This document shows, one piece after another, positions 54,841-62,920 of a stretch of 64,000 nt of DNA (position 1 is the stretch's first letter; each line of letters opens with the position of its first letter). Position numbers and translations under genes: made by a program. The notes beneath the pieces were generated by a model, which was given only the letters and a program-made list of their open reading frames with translations, searched no databases and was not told the origin of the DNA. Source of the stretch: Alphaproteobacteria bacterium (lineage in GTDB: Bacteria; Pseudomonadota; Alphaproteobacteria; CAAHEQ01; UBA3637); NCBI GenBank assembly GCA_017960645.1, contig JAGCYU010000013.1:1-64000 (forward strand), read 5' to 3'.

Positions 54841-54880
54841 TTGGTGGCAATGGTGGGCGAATAAAGCCATACTATGTGGT

Positions 54881-55240
54881 TTAACCGAATAAAACGAGCA
54901 ACCAAACAACAATAGCGTTAACATAAGCCACCAAAACCAACAAGCTGCCAATATCCTTTGCTTTTCCGGATAAAGGATGATATTTTTGGGAAATCCGATC
55001 TATAACGGCTTCTATTGCCGAATTTACCAGCTCCATCAACAAAATAAAAAACAATGAAAACAATAAAATCGCTCGTTCAAGCCCGGATAACGATAAAGAA
55101 AAGCATAAAAGGGCGCCCAAAATAAATATAACTAAATCCTGCCGAAAAGCCGCTTCTGTTTTGCAAACGACAACCCACCCTTTACCTGAATAAGTAAAAG
55201 CTTTTAAAATTCTTTTTAATCCTGTAGATGTATTTTTCAT
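54881..55240 (-). CDS. dgkA: Diacylglycerol kinase
   Basis: 119 residues (E. coli DgkA 122): three membrane helices and the catalytic/family block ELVNSAIEAVIDRISQKYH with KAKDIGSLLVLVAYV. It recycles diacylglycerol to phosphatidate. The ATG at 55240 (MKNTSTGL) is only a few bases after a TATAGT that looks like a -10 box, so the mRNA may be leaderless or nearly so. Confidence 0.92.
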   Translation of the reverse strand: MKNTSTGLKRILKAFTYSGKGWVVVCKTEAAFRQDLVIFILGALLCFSLSLSGLERAILLFSLFFILLMELVNSAIEAVIDRISQKYHPLSGKAKDIGSLLVLVAYVNAIVVWLLVLFG

Positions 55241-55299
55241 ACGAGACACTATAACCCATTTTTTTAATAAAAGCAAACATTACACTAAAAAAAATGACT

Positions 55300-55782
55300 T
55301 CATTCCATGCATAAAGCATAATTAGAAATCTTTTCCCGCAGTGAGTTGGAGCCTCGTGTTTGGGTATTGTTTACCCCCACAGCACCTGAAGATAGAATAA
55401 CATAATAAGAACGCGATTCATCCACAGGCAAAGTTGTCCAAACTGTTGTGCTATCAATGCCTTTTGCATTAGCGCACGCTCCTGTAGCCGCATTCCATCC
55501 GCTGGGGATTCCTGGGCAAAGATTGGCAAAACTGACCATGTTGCGGCCAATAGATTTGCACCAAATGAGGGCGCTAAACCAATTCATCTTTTGAGGACTT
55601 TGACAAAAATTAAGGCCGTTGCAATGGGCGGCATCACAACCTTCATCTGTGGCATTGCGGGCTGTGATCCAGGTTCCGCCGACTGATTGACAGCCGGCTT
55701 CAGTCCATTCAATTGTGGTTTCTGCATGTGCAGCAGTTGCCACAGTTAATCCTAAAACCAATACAAATATATTTTTCTTCAT
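55300..55782 (-). CDS. Secreted cysteine-rich protein, copy 1
   Basis: 160 residues with a Sec signal (MKKNIFVLVLGLTVATAAHA, cleavage after AHA) and nine or so cysteines. The mature part (ETTIEWTEAGCQSVGGTWIT, FSALIWCKSIGRNMVSFANL followed by CPG) looks like a degenerate C-type-lectin-like or extracellular disulfide domain ending in YALC. Probably an envelope or secreted binding protein. It is one of two tandem copies with a 695-bp period; the central 60 residues and the upstream 200 bp are almost the same in both, while the C-terminal part differs. Confidence 0.65.
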   Translation of the reverse strand: MKKNIFVLVLGLTVATAAHAETTIEWTEAGCQSVGGTWITARNATDEGCDAAHCNGLNFCQSPQKMNWFSALIWCKSIGRNMVSFANLCPGIPSGWNAATGACANAKGIDSTTVWTTLPVDESRSYYVILSSGAVGVNNTQTRGSNSLREKISNYALCME

Positions 55783-55836
55783 CTTTCCCCCGTTGTTGTT
55801 GAAGTTTTTGTCATTTCTCCCCCCATTAAATCAAAT

Positions 55837-55844
55837 ACGATCGT
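55837..55844. promoter_or_regulatory. ACGATCGT palindrome upstream of copy 1 (proximal)
   Basis: ACGATCGTTTTT, about 55 bp upstream of the secreted-protein start. The equivalent site of copy 2 is 56532-56539. Confidence 0.45.
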
Positions 55845-55965
55845 TTTTGGTCAGAGAAAAACAAGGTGTTTGAGGTAGAAAAAGAAATTCATCTGAAACC
55901 CTTATATGATGGGAATTTCAGCCAGTTTTTAAGAATTTTTCAGAAAGGTCAAAAAAGGGCTTGAC

Positions 55966-55981
55966 AAAAACGATCGTTTTT
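55966..55981. promoter_or_regulatory. 16-bp palindrome AAAAACGATCGTTTTT (distal, copy 1)
   Basis: A perfect palindrome whose left end overlaps TTGACA at 55961-55966 on the plus strand. It lies about 130 bp from the proximal ACGATCGT. The pair has the look of an operator for a dimeric regulator. Confidence 0.5.
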
Positions 55982-56021
55982 GGCCAGCTGGAAGGCCTGT
56001 ATTTACAGGGGTTCCATTATT

Positions 56022-56477
56022 TTATTGTTCACATACAGCCCATGTACTAGCAGAGGACCGAGCGGCATTATTGTGACTATGTCCATTTACAAGCTCCACT
56101 GTAAAGGCATTTTGGCTCCCGGAAGGTAAATTTGTCCATCCCCAGGATACACCACGGCTTTTTATATTCGTACAAGGACCATTATCATTGGCAGCCGTTG
56201 GAATTCCAGGACATAAATGCTCAAAGCTAACAAGTTTATGTCCAATAGATTTGCACCAAATGAGGGCGCTAAACCAATTCATCTTTTGGGGACTTTGACA
56301 AAAATTAAGGCCGTTGCAATGGGCGGCATCACAGCCGGAATCTGTTGGACTGTGAGCTGTGATCCATGTACCTCCAACCGATTCACACCCGGCTTTTGTC
56401 CATTCAATTGTGGTTTCTGCATGTGCAGCAGTTGCAAATGTCAAACTTAAAGCCAATACAAATATATTTTTCTTCAT
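56022..56477 (-). CDS. Secreted cysteine-rich protein, copy 2
   Basis: 151 residues, paralogue of the gene at 55300: same signal peptide (MKKNIFVLALSLTFATAAHA) and same block GCDAAHCNGLNFCQSPQKMN, then FSALIWCKSIGHKLVSFEHL. The C-terminal 50 residues (WGWTNLPSGSQNAFTVELVN) resemble CTL-type domains, again only loosely, and end in TWAVCEQ. Start codon is exactly 695 bp from that of copy 1, with the same GGGGGAAAG ribosome site and upstream short frame. Confidence 0.65.
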   Translation of the reverse strand: MKKNIFVLALSLTFATAAHAETTIEWTKAGCESVGGTWITAHSPTDSGCDAAHCNGLNFCQSPQKMNWFSALIWCKSIGHKLVSFEHLCPGIPTAANDNGPCTNIKSRGVSWGWTNLPSGSQNAFTVELVNGHSHNNAARSSASTWAVCEQ

Positions 56478-56531
56478 CTTTCCCCCGTTGTTGTTGAAGT
56501 TTTTGTCATTTCTCCCCCCATTAAATCAAAT

Positions 56532-56539
56532 ACGATCGT
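56532..56539. promoter_or_regulatory. ACGATCGT palindrome upstream of copy 2 (proximal)
   Basis: Same position relative to the gene as 55837-55844, 695 bp away. Confidence 0.45.
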
Positions 56540-56660
56540 TTTTGTGTCTGCAAAAATCGGGATGTTTGAGCGCGCAAGTAAATTTGCCTAAAACCATTAT
56601 AAGGCGGGGATTTTAGCTTGTTTTTAAGAATTTTAAAAAAACATCAAAAAAGCCCTTGAC

Positions 56661-56676
56661 AAAAACGATCGTTTTT
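56661..56676. promoter_or_regulatory. 16-bp palindrome AAAAACGATCGTTTTT (distal, copy 2)
   Basis: Identical to 55966-55981 and again joined to TTGACA (56656-56661). The rest of 56680-56800 shows nothing recognisable. Confidence 0.5.
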
Positions 56677-56801
56677 GACCAGCTGAAAGGCCTGTATTTA
56701 CAGAAGCATCAGCATTTTATCTTGCTTGCTCATAACCTGGGGCTATATTCATGTTCCAACCACGATAATTACTATTAACTGCGCAAAATGACAAGTTTTA
56801 C

Positions 56802-56830
56802 TTGATTTTCATAGCAGAGTGGTGTATAAC
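56802..56830 (+). promoter_or_regulatory. Promoter of the lpt operon
   Basis: TTGATT, 17-bp spacer, TATAAC. The expected start site falls at or next to the ATG at 56838. Confidence 0.65.
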
Positions 56831-56837
56831 CCATGTT

Positions 56838-57395
56838 ATGGCAAAGATGAAATTGTTTTTTTTGTTGGTTTTGGTGTGCGGACTTATGCCTGTGATGGCC
56901 ACAGAACGCATAAAGTTTAATGGCGAATTTTATACGTTACAGGAAGTGGTAAAAACGCCGACAATCCAAGATGGCTATCGTAACACATATGTACGGGAAA
57001 ATGAAACACCGCAAAATTGGAATAAAATGATTGTGATTCAAACTTATCCAAACCTGAAAGATCCCGAACAAGCTATCAAGCGGATTCGGCAAAAATATCC
57101 ATCCAGCCCTGCTGCTATTCATGGCAATTATACAGTCGCCAAACACGGTTTAATTTTTTCTTTAATTTTATTAAATATGAATAACGGAAAACCTGTGTAT
57201 GAAAATAATCTGATTCGCTTTGAAGAAATAAAAAACGCCGGTCTTATCAGCTATCAATATATTGAACGTTTCCCGATTACCGATATGAACAATACAAAGG
57301 CCGTACTGGATGCTATTGCCAAAGATCAAGCTCATTTGACACAACTAGTAAAAAAGTTGAATATTCCCAGCATCAAAAAGGAGAAAAATCCATGA
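56838..57395 (+). CDS. Secreted hypothetical protein heading the lpt operon
   Basis: 185 residues with a Sec signal (MAKMKLFFLLVLVCGLMPVM, cleavage near MATE). The mature part is polar with no known motif (QNWNKMIVIQTYPNLKDPEQ). Since the promoter's -10 box ends 8 bp before the ATG the message is probably leaderless; an ATG three codons later is possible. Its stop overlaps the next gene by 4 bp, so it belongs to the RNase D-like/kdsD/lptCA/lptB operon and may serve the envelope. Confidence 0.65.
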   Translation: MAKMKLFFLLVLVCGLMPVMATERIKFNGEFYTLQEVVKTPTIQDGYRNTYVRENETPQNWNKMIVIQTYPNLKDPEQAIKRIRQKYPSSPAAIHGNYTVAKHGLIFSLILLNMNNGKPVYENNLIRFEEIKNAGLISYQYIERFPITDMNNTKAVLDAIAKDQAHLTQLVKKLNIPSIKKEKNP

Positions 57396-58000
57396 CGAAT
57401 ATTACGGTTATCAAGGGAGATTTGCCTGCTCATTTACAATGGCCAAAAATGATTGCGGTAGATACGGAAACAACCGGATTAGATGTTGTCCATGACAGGT
57501 TGTGCTTGGTGCAAATTGGGGATGGCAAGGGCAATATGTGGCTTGTTCAAATTTTACCCGGGAAAAAATATCCTAATTTAAAAAAATTATTAACCAATCC
57601 GAAAATTTTAAAAATATTTCACTTTGCACGGTTTGACGTAGCAAAATTAAAGGTGGATTTGCACATTGATGTCACCCCTGTTTATTGTACCAAAATTGCT
57701 CATAAGCTTGTGTGGCCAGATAAAAAACATTCGCTAAAAAACCTGTGTGAAGATATGTTGGGTGTTGTGTTAGACAAAGAGCAACAATGTTCTGATTGGA
57801 CACGTAAAGAATTATCGGAAGAGCAAATTCGTTATGCTGCCAATGATGTAACATATTTACACGCATTAAAGGCTTTGTTGGATAAGGAATTAAAAAAGAA
57901 AAAGCGCGCGAATTTAGCGGCGGAATGTTTCCGTTTTGTGAATACGCGGGCAGAATTGGATATATTGGGCTATGAAGAACCCGATTTATTTCATCATTGA
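57392..58000 (+). CDS. Short RNase D-like 3'-5' exonuclease
   Basis: 202 residues containing only the DEDDy exonuclease domain: IAVDTETTGLDVVHDRL (Exo I), KIFHFARFDVAKLK (Exo II), IRYAANDVTYLHAL (Exo III), with no HRDC domain. This short form before kpsF/kdsD and lptC is a known alphaproteobacterial arrangement. The RNA target is unknown. The ATG overlaps the upstream stop by 4 bp, and AAAGGAG lies upstream. Confidence 0.9.
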   Translation: MTNITVIKGDLPAHLQWPKMIAVDTETTGLDVVHDRLCLVQIGDGKGNMWLVQILPGKKYPNLKKLLTNPKILKIFHFARFDVAKLKVDLHIDVTPVYCTKIAHKLVWPDKKHSLKNLCEDMLGVVLDKEQQCSDWTRKELSEEQIRYAANDVTYLHALKALLDKELKKKKRANLAAECFRFVNTRAELDILGYEEPDLFHH

Positions 58001-58012
58001 TAAGGAGTAACT

Positions 58013-58984
58013 ATGACATCAGAGGAAATTAAAAAATCGGCTCAAAGAACGTTGGCTTGTGAAAAGAAAGCATTGGATATCATGGAACAACGTATTGATG
58101 ATGTTTTTGTGGCGGTGGCAGAAAAAATTTTGAATTTATCTGGCCGAGTTATTGTCACAGGCATGGGCAAGCCTGGGCATATAGGAAAAAAAATTGCAGC
58201 CTCTTTGGCATCCACAGGAACCCCGGCTTTTTTTGTGCATCCAGCTGAGGCAAGCCACGGTGATTTGGGAATGCTTACACAAAACGATTTGGTCTTGGCC
58301 TTATCTAATTCTGGCGAAAGTAAGGAATTATTTGATATTGTAAATTATTGCAAACGGTTTGCAATTTCATTGGTTGCCGTTACCAGCAATCCGGACAGTA
58401 CTCTTGCAAAAGCGGCTGATTATGTGTTATTGATTCCAAATAAACAAGAAGCCCCCGAAGCTTGTCCATTTAATATGGCGCCGACAACCTCTATGATTGC
58501 TACATTGGCGATGGGGGATATGTTGACCGTATGTTTAATGAACATGCGCGGCTTTACGAAAGAGTTATATCATGATCGGCATCCGGGTGGTAAATTAGGC
58601 AATGTTTTAATTAAAGTTCAAGACATTATGTCTAAAGGTGATGCTTTACCGATTGTACAAAAAACAGTGCCTATGTCTGAAGCATTAGTTATTATGACAC
58701 AAAAGGCTTTGGGATGTTTAGGTGTTGTGGACGATCACGGAAAGTTGGTTGGTATGATTACAGATGGAGATTTACGTCGCCATATGAGCCCTGATTTAAT
58801 TACTAAAACCGCAGCAGATATTATGACCAGCGCACCCAAAACTATTTTAAAGGATATGTTAGGATCCGAGGCTTTAAATTTAATGAATACAGGACATATT
58901 ACAAATATGTTTGTTGTGGATGAAATGGGTGTGCCAACCGGATTATTACATATTCATCAATTATTACAAGCAGGGGTTGTTTAG
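58013..58984 (+). CDS. kdsD: Arabinose-5-phosphate isomerase (KpsF/GutQ/KdsD)
   Basis: 323 residues: an SIS sugar-isomerase domain (RVIVTGMGKPGHIGKKIAAS, ALSNSGESKELFDIVNYCK, HPGGKLG) and two C-terminal CBS domains. It turns ribulose-5-P into arabinose-5-P, the first step to KDO in LPS. It lies immediately upstream of the LPS export genes. AAGGAG before the ATG. Confidence 0.94.
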   Translation: MTSEEIKKSAQRTLACEKKALDIMEQRIDDVFVAVAEKILNLSGRVIVTGMGKPGHIGKKIAASLASTGTPAFFVHPAEASHGDLGMLTQNDLVLALSNSGESKELFDIVNYCKRFAISLVAVTSNPDSTLAKAADYVLLIPNKQEAPEACPFNMAPTTSMIATLAMGDMLTVCLMNMRGFTKELYHDRHPGGKLGNVLIKVQDIMSKGDALPIVQKTVPMSEALVIMTQKALGCLGVVDDHGKLVGMITDGDLRRHMSPDLITKTAADIMTSAPKTILKDMLGSEALNLMNTGHITNMFVVDEMGVPTGLLHIHQLLQAGVV

Positions 58985-58995
58985 AAAGGATATAA

Positions 58996-60129
58996 ATGCT
59001 TTCCAGACGATTATTACGCTTTAAAAAACATTCCAGATACGTGTTTTTATTTAAACACGCCTTGCCTGTTTTTGCTTTTTTATTGATGGCGGTTATTGTT
59101 GTTTGGCCACAATTCATCCAGGACAAAGAGAGATTTAATTTGCCATCTGTCAAACAAATGAAAGAATCCCCCAATATCAATTTAGAAAATGTGCGTTTTT
59201 TTTCTCAAGATCCTAAACATAAAAAAATAACAACCGTTGCTGAAAAAGTGACGGAAATAGATTTAGAAAACAACATCGTTCGTTTGGAAAAACCCGTCGC
59301 TACGTATATGCTAAATAGTGGCGAAACCATTACAGCTCGTAGCCCTTATGGCTTAGCTTATCAAAATGAAAAATATATGTTCTTTGAAGACCGTGTACAT
59401 GCGACCACAGATAACGGATACATCATCCAGGCAAGTCAGGTTAATATGACTTATGATGGTGTTTTAGAGAGTGATAGCCCTGTGTCTATTCGCGGTCCCG
59501 CCGGCACTTTAAATGCTCAAGGGGTTCATATGATTAATAAAGGGGAATATGTCCATTTTAAAAAGAAATCAACGGCCCATTTGAATACAAAGCAAGGCAA
59601 GTTGACTGTTATTTCGCAAGACGGCATGGATATTGATCGCGTCAAGAAAACAATTACAGCAAATCAAGATGTACGTGTAACAAATGAGGGAAAAGTCTTG
59701 ACTTCCGATAAAGTTATTTTGTATTATGTTGATGAGAAAAAAACACGTATCGATCATATCGAGGCAATTGGTCATGTTGTGACAATCGATAAAGAAAATA
59801 AAATTACGGCAGATAAAATGATTATGTATTATACAAACGATAAAGAAAATGAAGTAAAATCTGTTTTAGCAAAAGGAAATGTGGTTGCTAGTAATGCTAA
59901 AAATAAAATTACAGGAGACCATGGAGAATATATTCCAGCTACCCAAATTATTACTGTCACCGGCAACGTTGTTTTACACCAAGGGAAAAGCTTTATCAAA
60001 GGGTCTAAGGCGTGGTTGAACATGGTGACCGGAAATAGCAATTTAAAGAACGAAGAAGTGACTTCCTCTGGCAAGAAAAAAGGGCGTGTTACAGGGACTT
60101 TTATGCCTCAAGAATTTATTAAAAATTAA
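58996..60129 (+). CDS. LptC-LptA fusion, LPS transport bridge
   Basis: 377 residues. Residues ~20-37 are the LptC membrane anchor (HALPVFAFLLMAVIVVW); ~60-190 fit LptC (RFFSQDPKHKKITTVAEKV, GLAYQNEKYMFFEDRV). From about 195 to the end the sequence is LptA/OstA-like (KQGKLTVISQDGMDIDRVKK, ITADKMIMYYTNDKENEVKS, VLAKGNVVASNAKNKITGDH), without a signal peptide between. Both halves have the stacked beta-jellyroll character on which LPS slides from LptBFG to LptDE. Fusing them gives a covalent bridge. The order kdsD-[lptC-lptA]-lptB matches the separate genes of relatives. Confidence 0.85.
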   Translation: MLSRRLLRFKKHSRYVFLFKHALPVFAFLLMAVIVVWPQFIQDKERFNLPSVKQMKESPNINLENVRFFSQDPKHKKITTVAEKVTEIDLENNIVRLEKPVATYMLNSGETITARSPYGLAYQNEKYMFFEDRVHATTDNGYIIQASQVNMTYDGVLESDSPVSIRGPAGTLNAQGVHMINKGEYVHFKKKSTAHLNTKQGKLTVISQDGMDIDRVKKTITANQDVRVTNEGKVLTSDKVILYYVDEKKTRIDHIEAIGHVVTIDKENKITADKMIMYYTNDKENEVKSVLAKGNVVASNAKNKITGDHGEYIPATQIITVTGNVVLHQGKSFIKGSKAWLNMVTGNSNLKNEEVTSSGKKKGRVTGTFMPQEFIKN

Positions 60130-60138
60130 AGGAAAAAT

Positions 60139-60870
60139 ATGACAGAAAATTTAGGTTTAGTTATTCATAATTTAAGTAAAAGTTACAAAAAACGTTTGGT
60201 TTTAAAGGATGTCTCTTTGTATATCCAAAAGGGGGAAGCTGTCGGATTATTGGGCCCAAATGGCGCAGGAAAAACAACGTCCTTTTATTGTGTGACTGGT
60301 TTAATAGCACCAACCAAAGGAAAAATTACTCTGGATGGTGTTGATATTACAAAATTTCCTGTGTACAGGCGTGCCAGAATGGGGATTGGTTATTTACCTC
60401 AAGAGGCATCTATTTTTCGCGGTTTAAATGTGGAAGATAATATTCGGGCTGTTTTGCAACAGGTTGAACCGAATAAAGACAAGCAAGAACAAGCATTAGA
60501 TAAATTGTTAAAAGAATTTTCTATTGAACATTTACGTTTTTCATCGGCACGTTCTTTGTCTGGTGGCGAAAGACGCCGTTTGGAAATTGCGCGAGCATTG
60601 GCTGGGCGCCCTTCATTTATTTTATTGGACGAACCTTTGGCCGGAATTGATCCTATTGCGGTTGCAGACATTAAAGATTTGGTGGCGCAGTTAAAAAATC
60701 GCGGCATAGGGGTTTTAATTACAGATCATAATGTGCGTGAAACACTCAGCATTATTGATCGTGCCTATATTTTACATGACGGTGTTGTTTTAAAACAGGG
60801 AACTCCGGAAGAAATTATTGCTGATAAAAAAGTGCGGAGCACCTATCTCGGCAAAGACTTTGAATTATAA
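60139..60870 (+). CDS. lptB: LPS export ABC transporter ATP-binding protein LptB
   Basis: 243 residues: Walker A LLGPNGAGKTTSFY, signature LSGGERRRLEIARAL, Walker B FILLDEPLAGIDPIAVADI, switch His in LITDHNVRETL. It powers LPS extraction with LptFG, which are not in this window. 9 bp after lptCA, with AAAGGAAA. Confidence 0.96.
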   Translation: MTENLGLVIHNLSKSYKKRLVLKDVSLYIQKGEAVGLLGPNGAGKTTSFYCVTGLIAPTKGKITLDGVDITKFPVYRRARMGIGYLPQEASIFRGLNVEDNIRAVLQQVEPNKDKQEQALDKLLKEFSIEHLRFSSARSLSGGERRRLEIARALAGRPSFILLDEPLAGIDPIAVADIKDLVAQLKNRGIGVLITDHNVRETLSIIDRAYILHDGVVLKQGTPEEIIADKKVRSTYLGKDFEL

Positions 60871-60892
60871 CTGATGAAAAGTGGGGGGATTA

Positions 60893-62023
60893 ATGAAAAA
60901 GAAAATAGAAAGAATCGGCGTGATTACAAGCGGAGGAGATTGCTCCGGCTTAAATGCAGCTATTCGCGCTTGCACTTGTTCTGCTATTCGCCGTGGTTGG
61001 AAAGTGTATGGCATTCATAATGGGATAAATGGTTTGATTGTGCGTCCTATGGAATATGAACAATTAACATTGGCAAGCTTTGAATTTCCCTTTGCCACAT
61101 TAGGTGGAACAATGTTAGGTACCAATAATAGTAATGTTTTGTCTTATGATAGTGGTAAGCGAGAAAAAATCTCAGAACAAGAAGTTGTGGCACGTTTTAC
61201 AGAAGGTGTCCAAAAATTAAAATTAGATGCTTTAATTGTTATTGGAGGTGATGGCTCCATGACGATTATTGCTAATTTATGTAAGCGAGCTCATATTGCA
61301 ATGATTGGCATTCCTAAAACAATTGATAACGATGCTCCGGGGACAGATTTGTCTATTGGTTTTTCCACAGCTAGAGAGGTGGTTATGGATGCGATGGATA
61401 AATTAGATACCACGGCTGCCAGTCATCATCGCGTTATGTTAGTTGAAGTTATGGGACGTACAACCGGACATTTGGCGTTGCAATCGGCTATCACAGGCTT
61501 TGCAGATGCTGTGTTAATTCCTGAAATTCCTTATTCCTATGATGCATTGGTAAAACATTTACGTGCTGCCCAGAAAATTGGACGTGGCCACGCCTTAGTT
61601 GTTATTTCAGAAGGAATTAAAAAGCCGGATGGCAATTATGCCATAGCAAATGATGGGGCAACATATTTTGGGGTTTCCAGTGCGACGTATTATGGCGTAT
61701 CCCAGTATTTTCAAGAGCGTCTTAAAAAAGATGGATTTGAAGTCAGAACAAATATTTTAGGTCATATTCAACGTTCTGGAACACCTGTGGCTGCGGATAG
61801 ATTATTAGCTTCGGCTTTTGGTGTACATGCCATTGATTTATTGGCTAAGGGCAAAACAAATCGGGTTGTTGTACATGCGAAAGGAGAAGTTTCGGATATT
61901 TCTTTAAAAGAAAGCATTTCTTTGGGTACAACGCCAGTTAATCCCCGGGGCGAAATAGTTAAAGTGGCACAATCTCTGGGAATTTACGTTGGGGAAGTGG
62001 ATCAGTGTAAAAAACGAAAATAA
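60893..62023 (+). CDS. pfkA: 6-phosphofructokinase
   Basis: 376 residues: VITSGGDCSGLNAAIRA at the start, IVIGGDGSMTIIANL, GIPKTIDNDAPGTDLSIGFSTA with the catalytic Asp, and VEVMGRTTGHLALQSAI. The phosphodonor is ambiguous: Gly in GGDGS is typical of ATP enzymes while Lys in PKTIDND is typical of PPi enzymes; this Gly/Lys pair occurs in the ATP-using group III. The ATG at 60893 has GGGGGA upstream. Follows lptB by 22 bp. Confidence 0.93.
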   Translation: MKKKIERIGVITSGGDCSGLNAAIRACTCSAIRRGWKVYGIHNGINGLIVRPMEYEQLTLASFEFPFATLGGTMLGTNNSNVLSYDSGKREKISEQEVVARFTEGVQKLKLDALIVIGGDGSMTIIANLCKRAHIAMIGIPKTIDNDAPGTDLSIGFSTAREVVMDAMDKLDTTAASHHRVMLVEVMGRTTGHLALQSAITGFADAVLIPEIPYSYDALVKHLRAAQKIGRGHALVVISEGIKKPDGNYAIANDGATYFGVSSATYYGVSQYFQERLKKDGFEVRTNILGHIQRSGTPVAADRLLASAFGVHAIDLLAKGKTNRVVVHAKGEVSDISLKESISLGTTPVNPRGEIVKVAQSLGIYVGEVDQCKKRK

Positions 62024-62034
62024 GAGTGTAACCT

Positions 62035-62907
62035 GTGACTAAAACAATAAATTCTTTGTTGGATATTGCTGAGCAAGTTGATGCATTTTTTATTGATATG
62101 TTCGGGGTATTATGGGATGGAAAAGCATTTTATCCTGAAGCATTAAATATTTGTCAGCAATTAATCCAAAAACATAAGAAAATATATGTGTTGACAAATA
62201 CAACTATGCTCAAAGAAGATTTCGAAAAAAACTATCGTCAATTTGGATTATTGCCTAAAGTACATTATACGGATGTTGTGACGTCCGGAGATATTCTTAA
62301 ATTTGAATTAGAACAACATGCCCTGATGGATAAAATAACCAACTCAAAACATAGCCTATATTATTTAATTGGACTACCGGCTGATAAGATTTTGCACAGC
62401 ATTTTAAAACGTCAGACTGATGATATTTCCAAGGCATCTGTTGTTTATTTAGGGGCGCCTCAAAAGGTTAAAGACGGTCAAAATATAACATTAAAATCTA
62501 TTAGGTCTTTTATTCCTGAATTAAAAAAAGCTTTGCAATACCAGCTGCCGGCCATTTGTGCAAATCCAGATTATTTTGCTATGATTCATCAAAGAAAATA
62601 TGTGACACAAGGAAGCCTTGCTATATGGTATGAAAAACATGGTGGTAAGGTGTATTGGATTGGAAAACCATACCGACAAATATATGATTTTGCACTACAG
62701 ATGGTCCAAGTAGGACCCAGACGCTGTGCTGTGGTAGGGGATACTATTCGTACCGATATTTTAGGCGGTAAAAATGCGGGCATGAACACTGTTTTGATTA
62801 CGGGGCATGGCATCACACATAACCGCATGGCACAGGGCGAAACATTGGAACAAATTGCGAAACAAGAGAAAGCCTTACCGGACTTCCTCTTGTCTATTTT
62901 ACAATGA
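62035..62907 (+). CDS. HAD-IIA family phosphatase (TIGR01459-like)
   Basis: 290 residues, NagD-like. Motif I DAFFIDMFGVLWDGK (DxFGVxWDG), motif II VLTNTT, cap domain, then KPYRQIYDFAL and motif IV VVGDTIRTDILGGKNAGMNTVLITG. A sugar- or nucleotide-phosphate phosphatase. The start is GTG with AAGAG upstream; 11 bp after pfkA, so co-transcribed. Confidence 0.88.
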   Translation: MTKTINSLLDIAEQVDAFFIDMFGVLWDGKAFYPEALNICQQLIQKHKKIYVLTNTTMLKEDFEKNYRQFGLLPKVHYTDVVTSGDILKFELEQHALMDKITNSKHSLYYLIGLPADKILHSILKRQTDDISKASVVYLGAPQKVKDGQNITLKSIRSFIPELKKALQYQLPAICANPDYFAMIHQRKYVTQGSLAIWYEKHGGKVYWIGKPYRQIYDFALQMVQVGPRRCAVVGDTIRTDILGGKNAGMNTVLITGHGITHNRMAQGETLEQIAKQEKALPDFLLSILQ

Positions 62908-62920
62908 TCTTAAAGATCAA

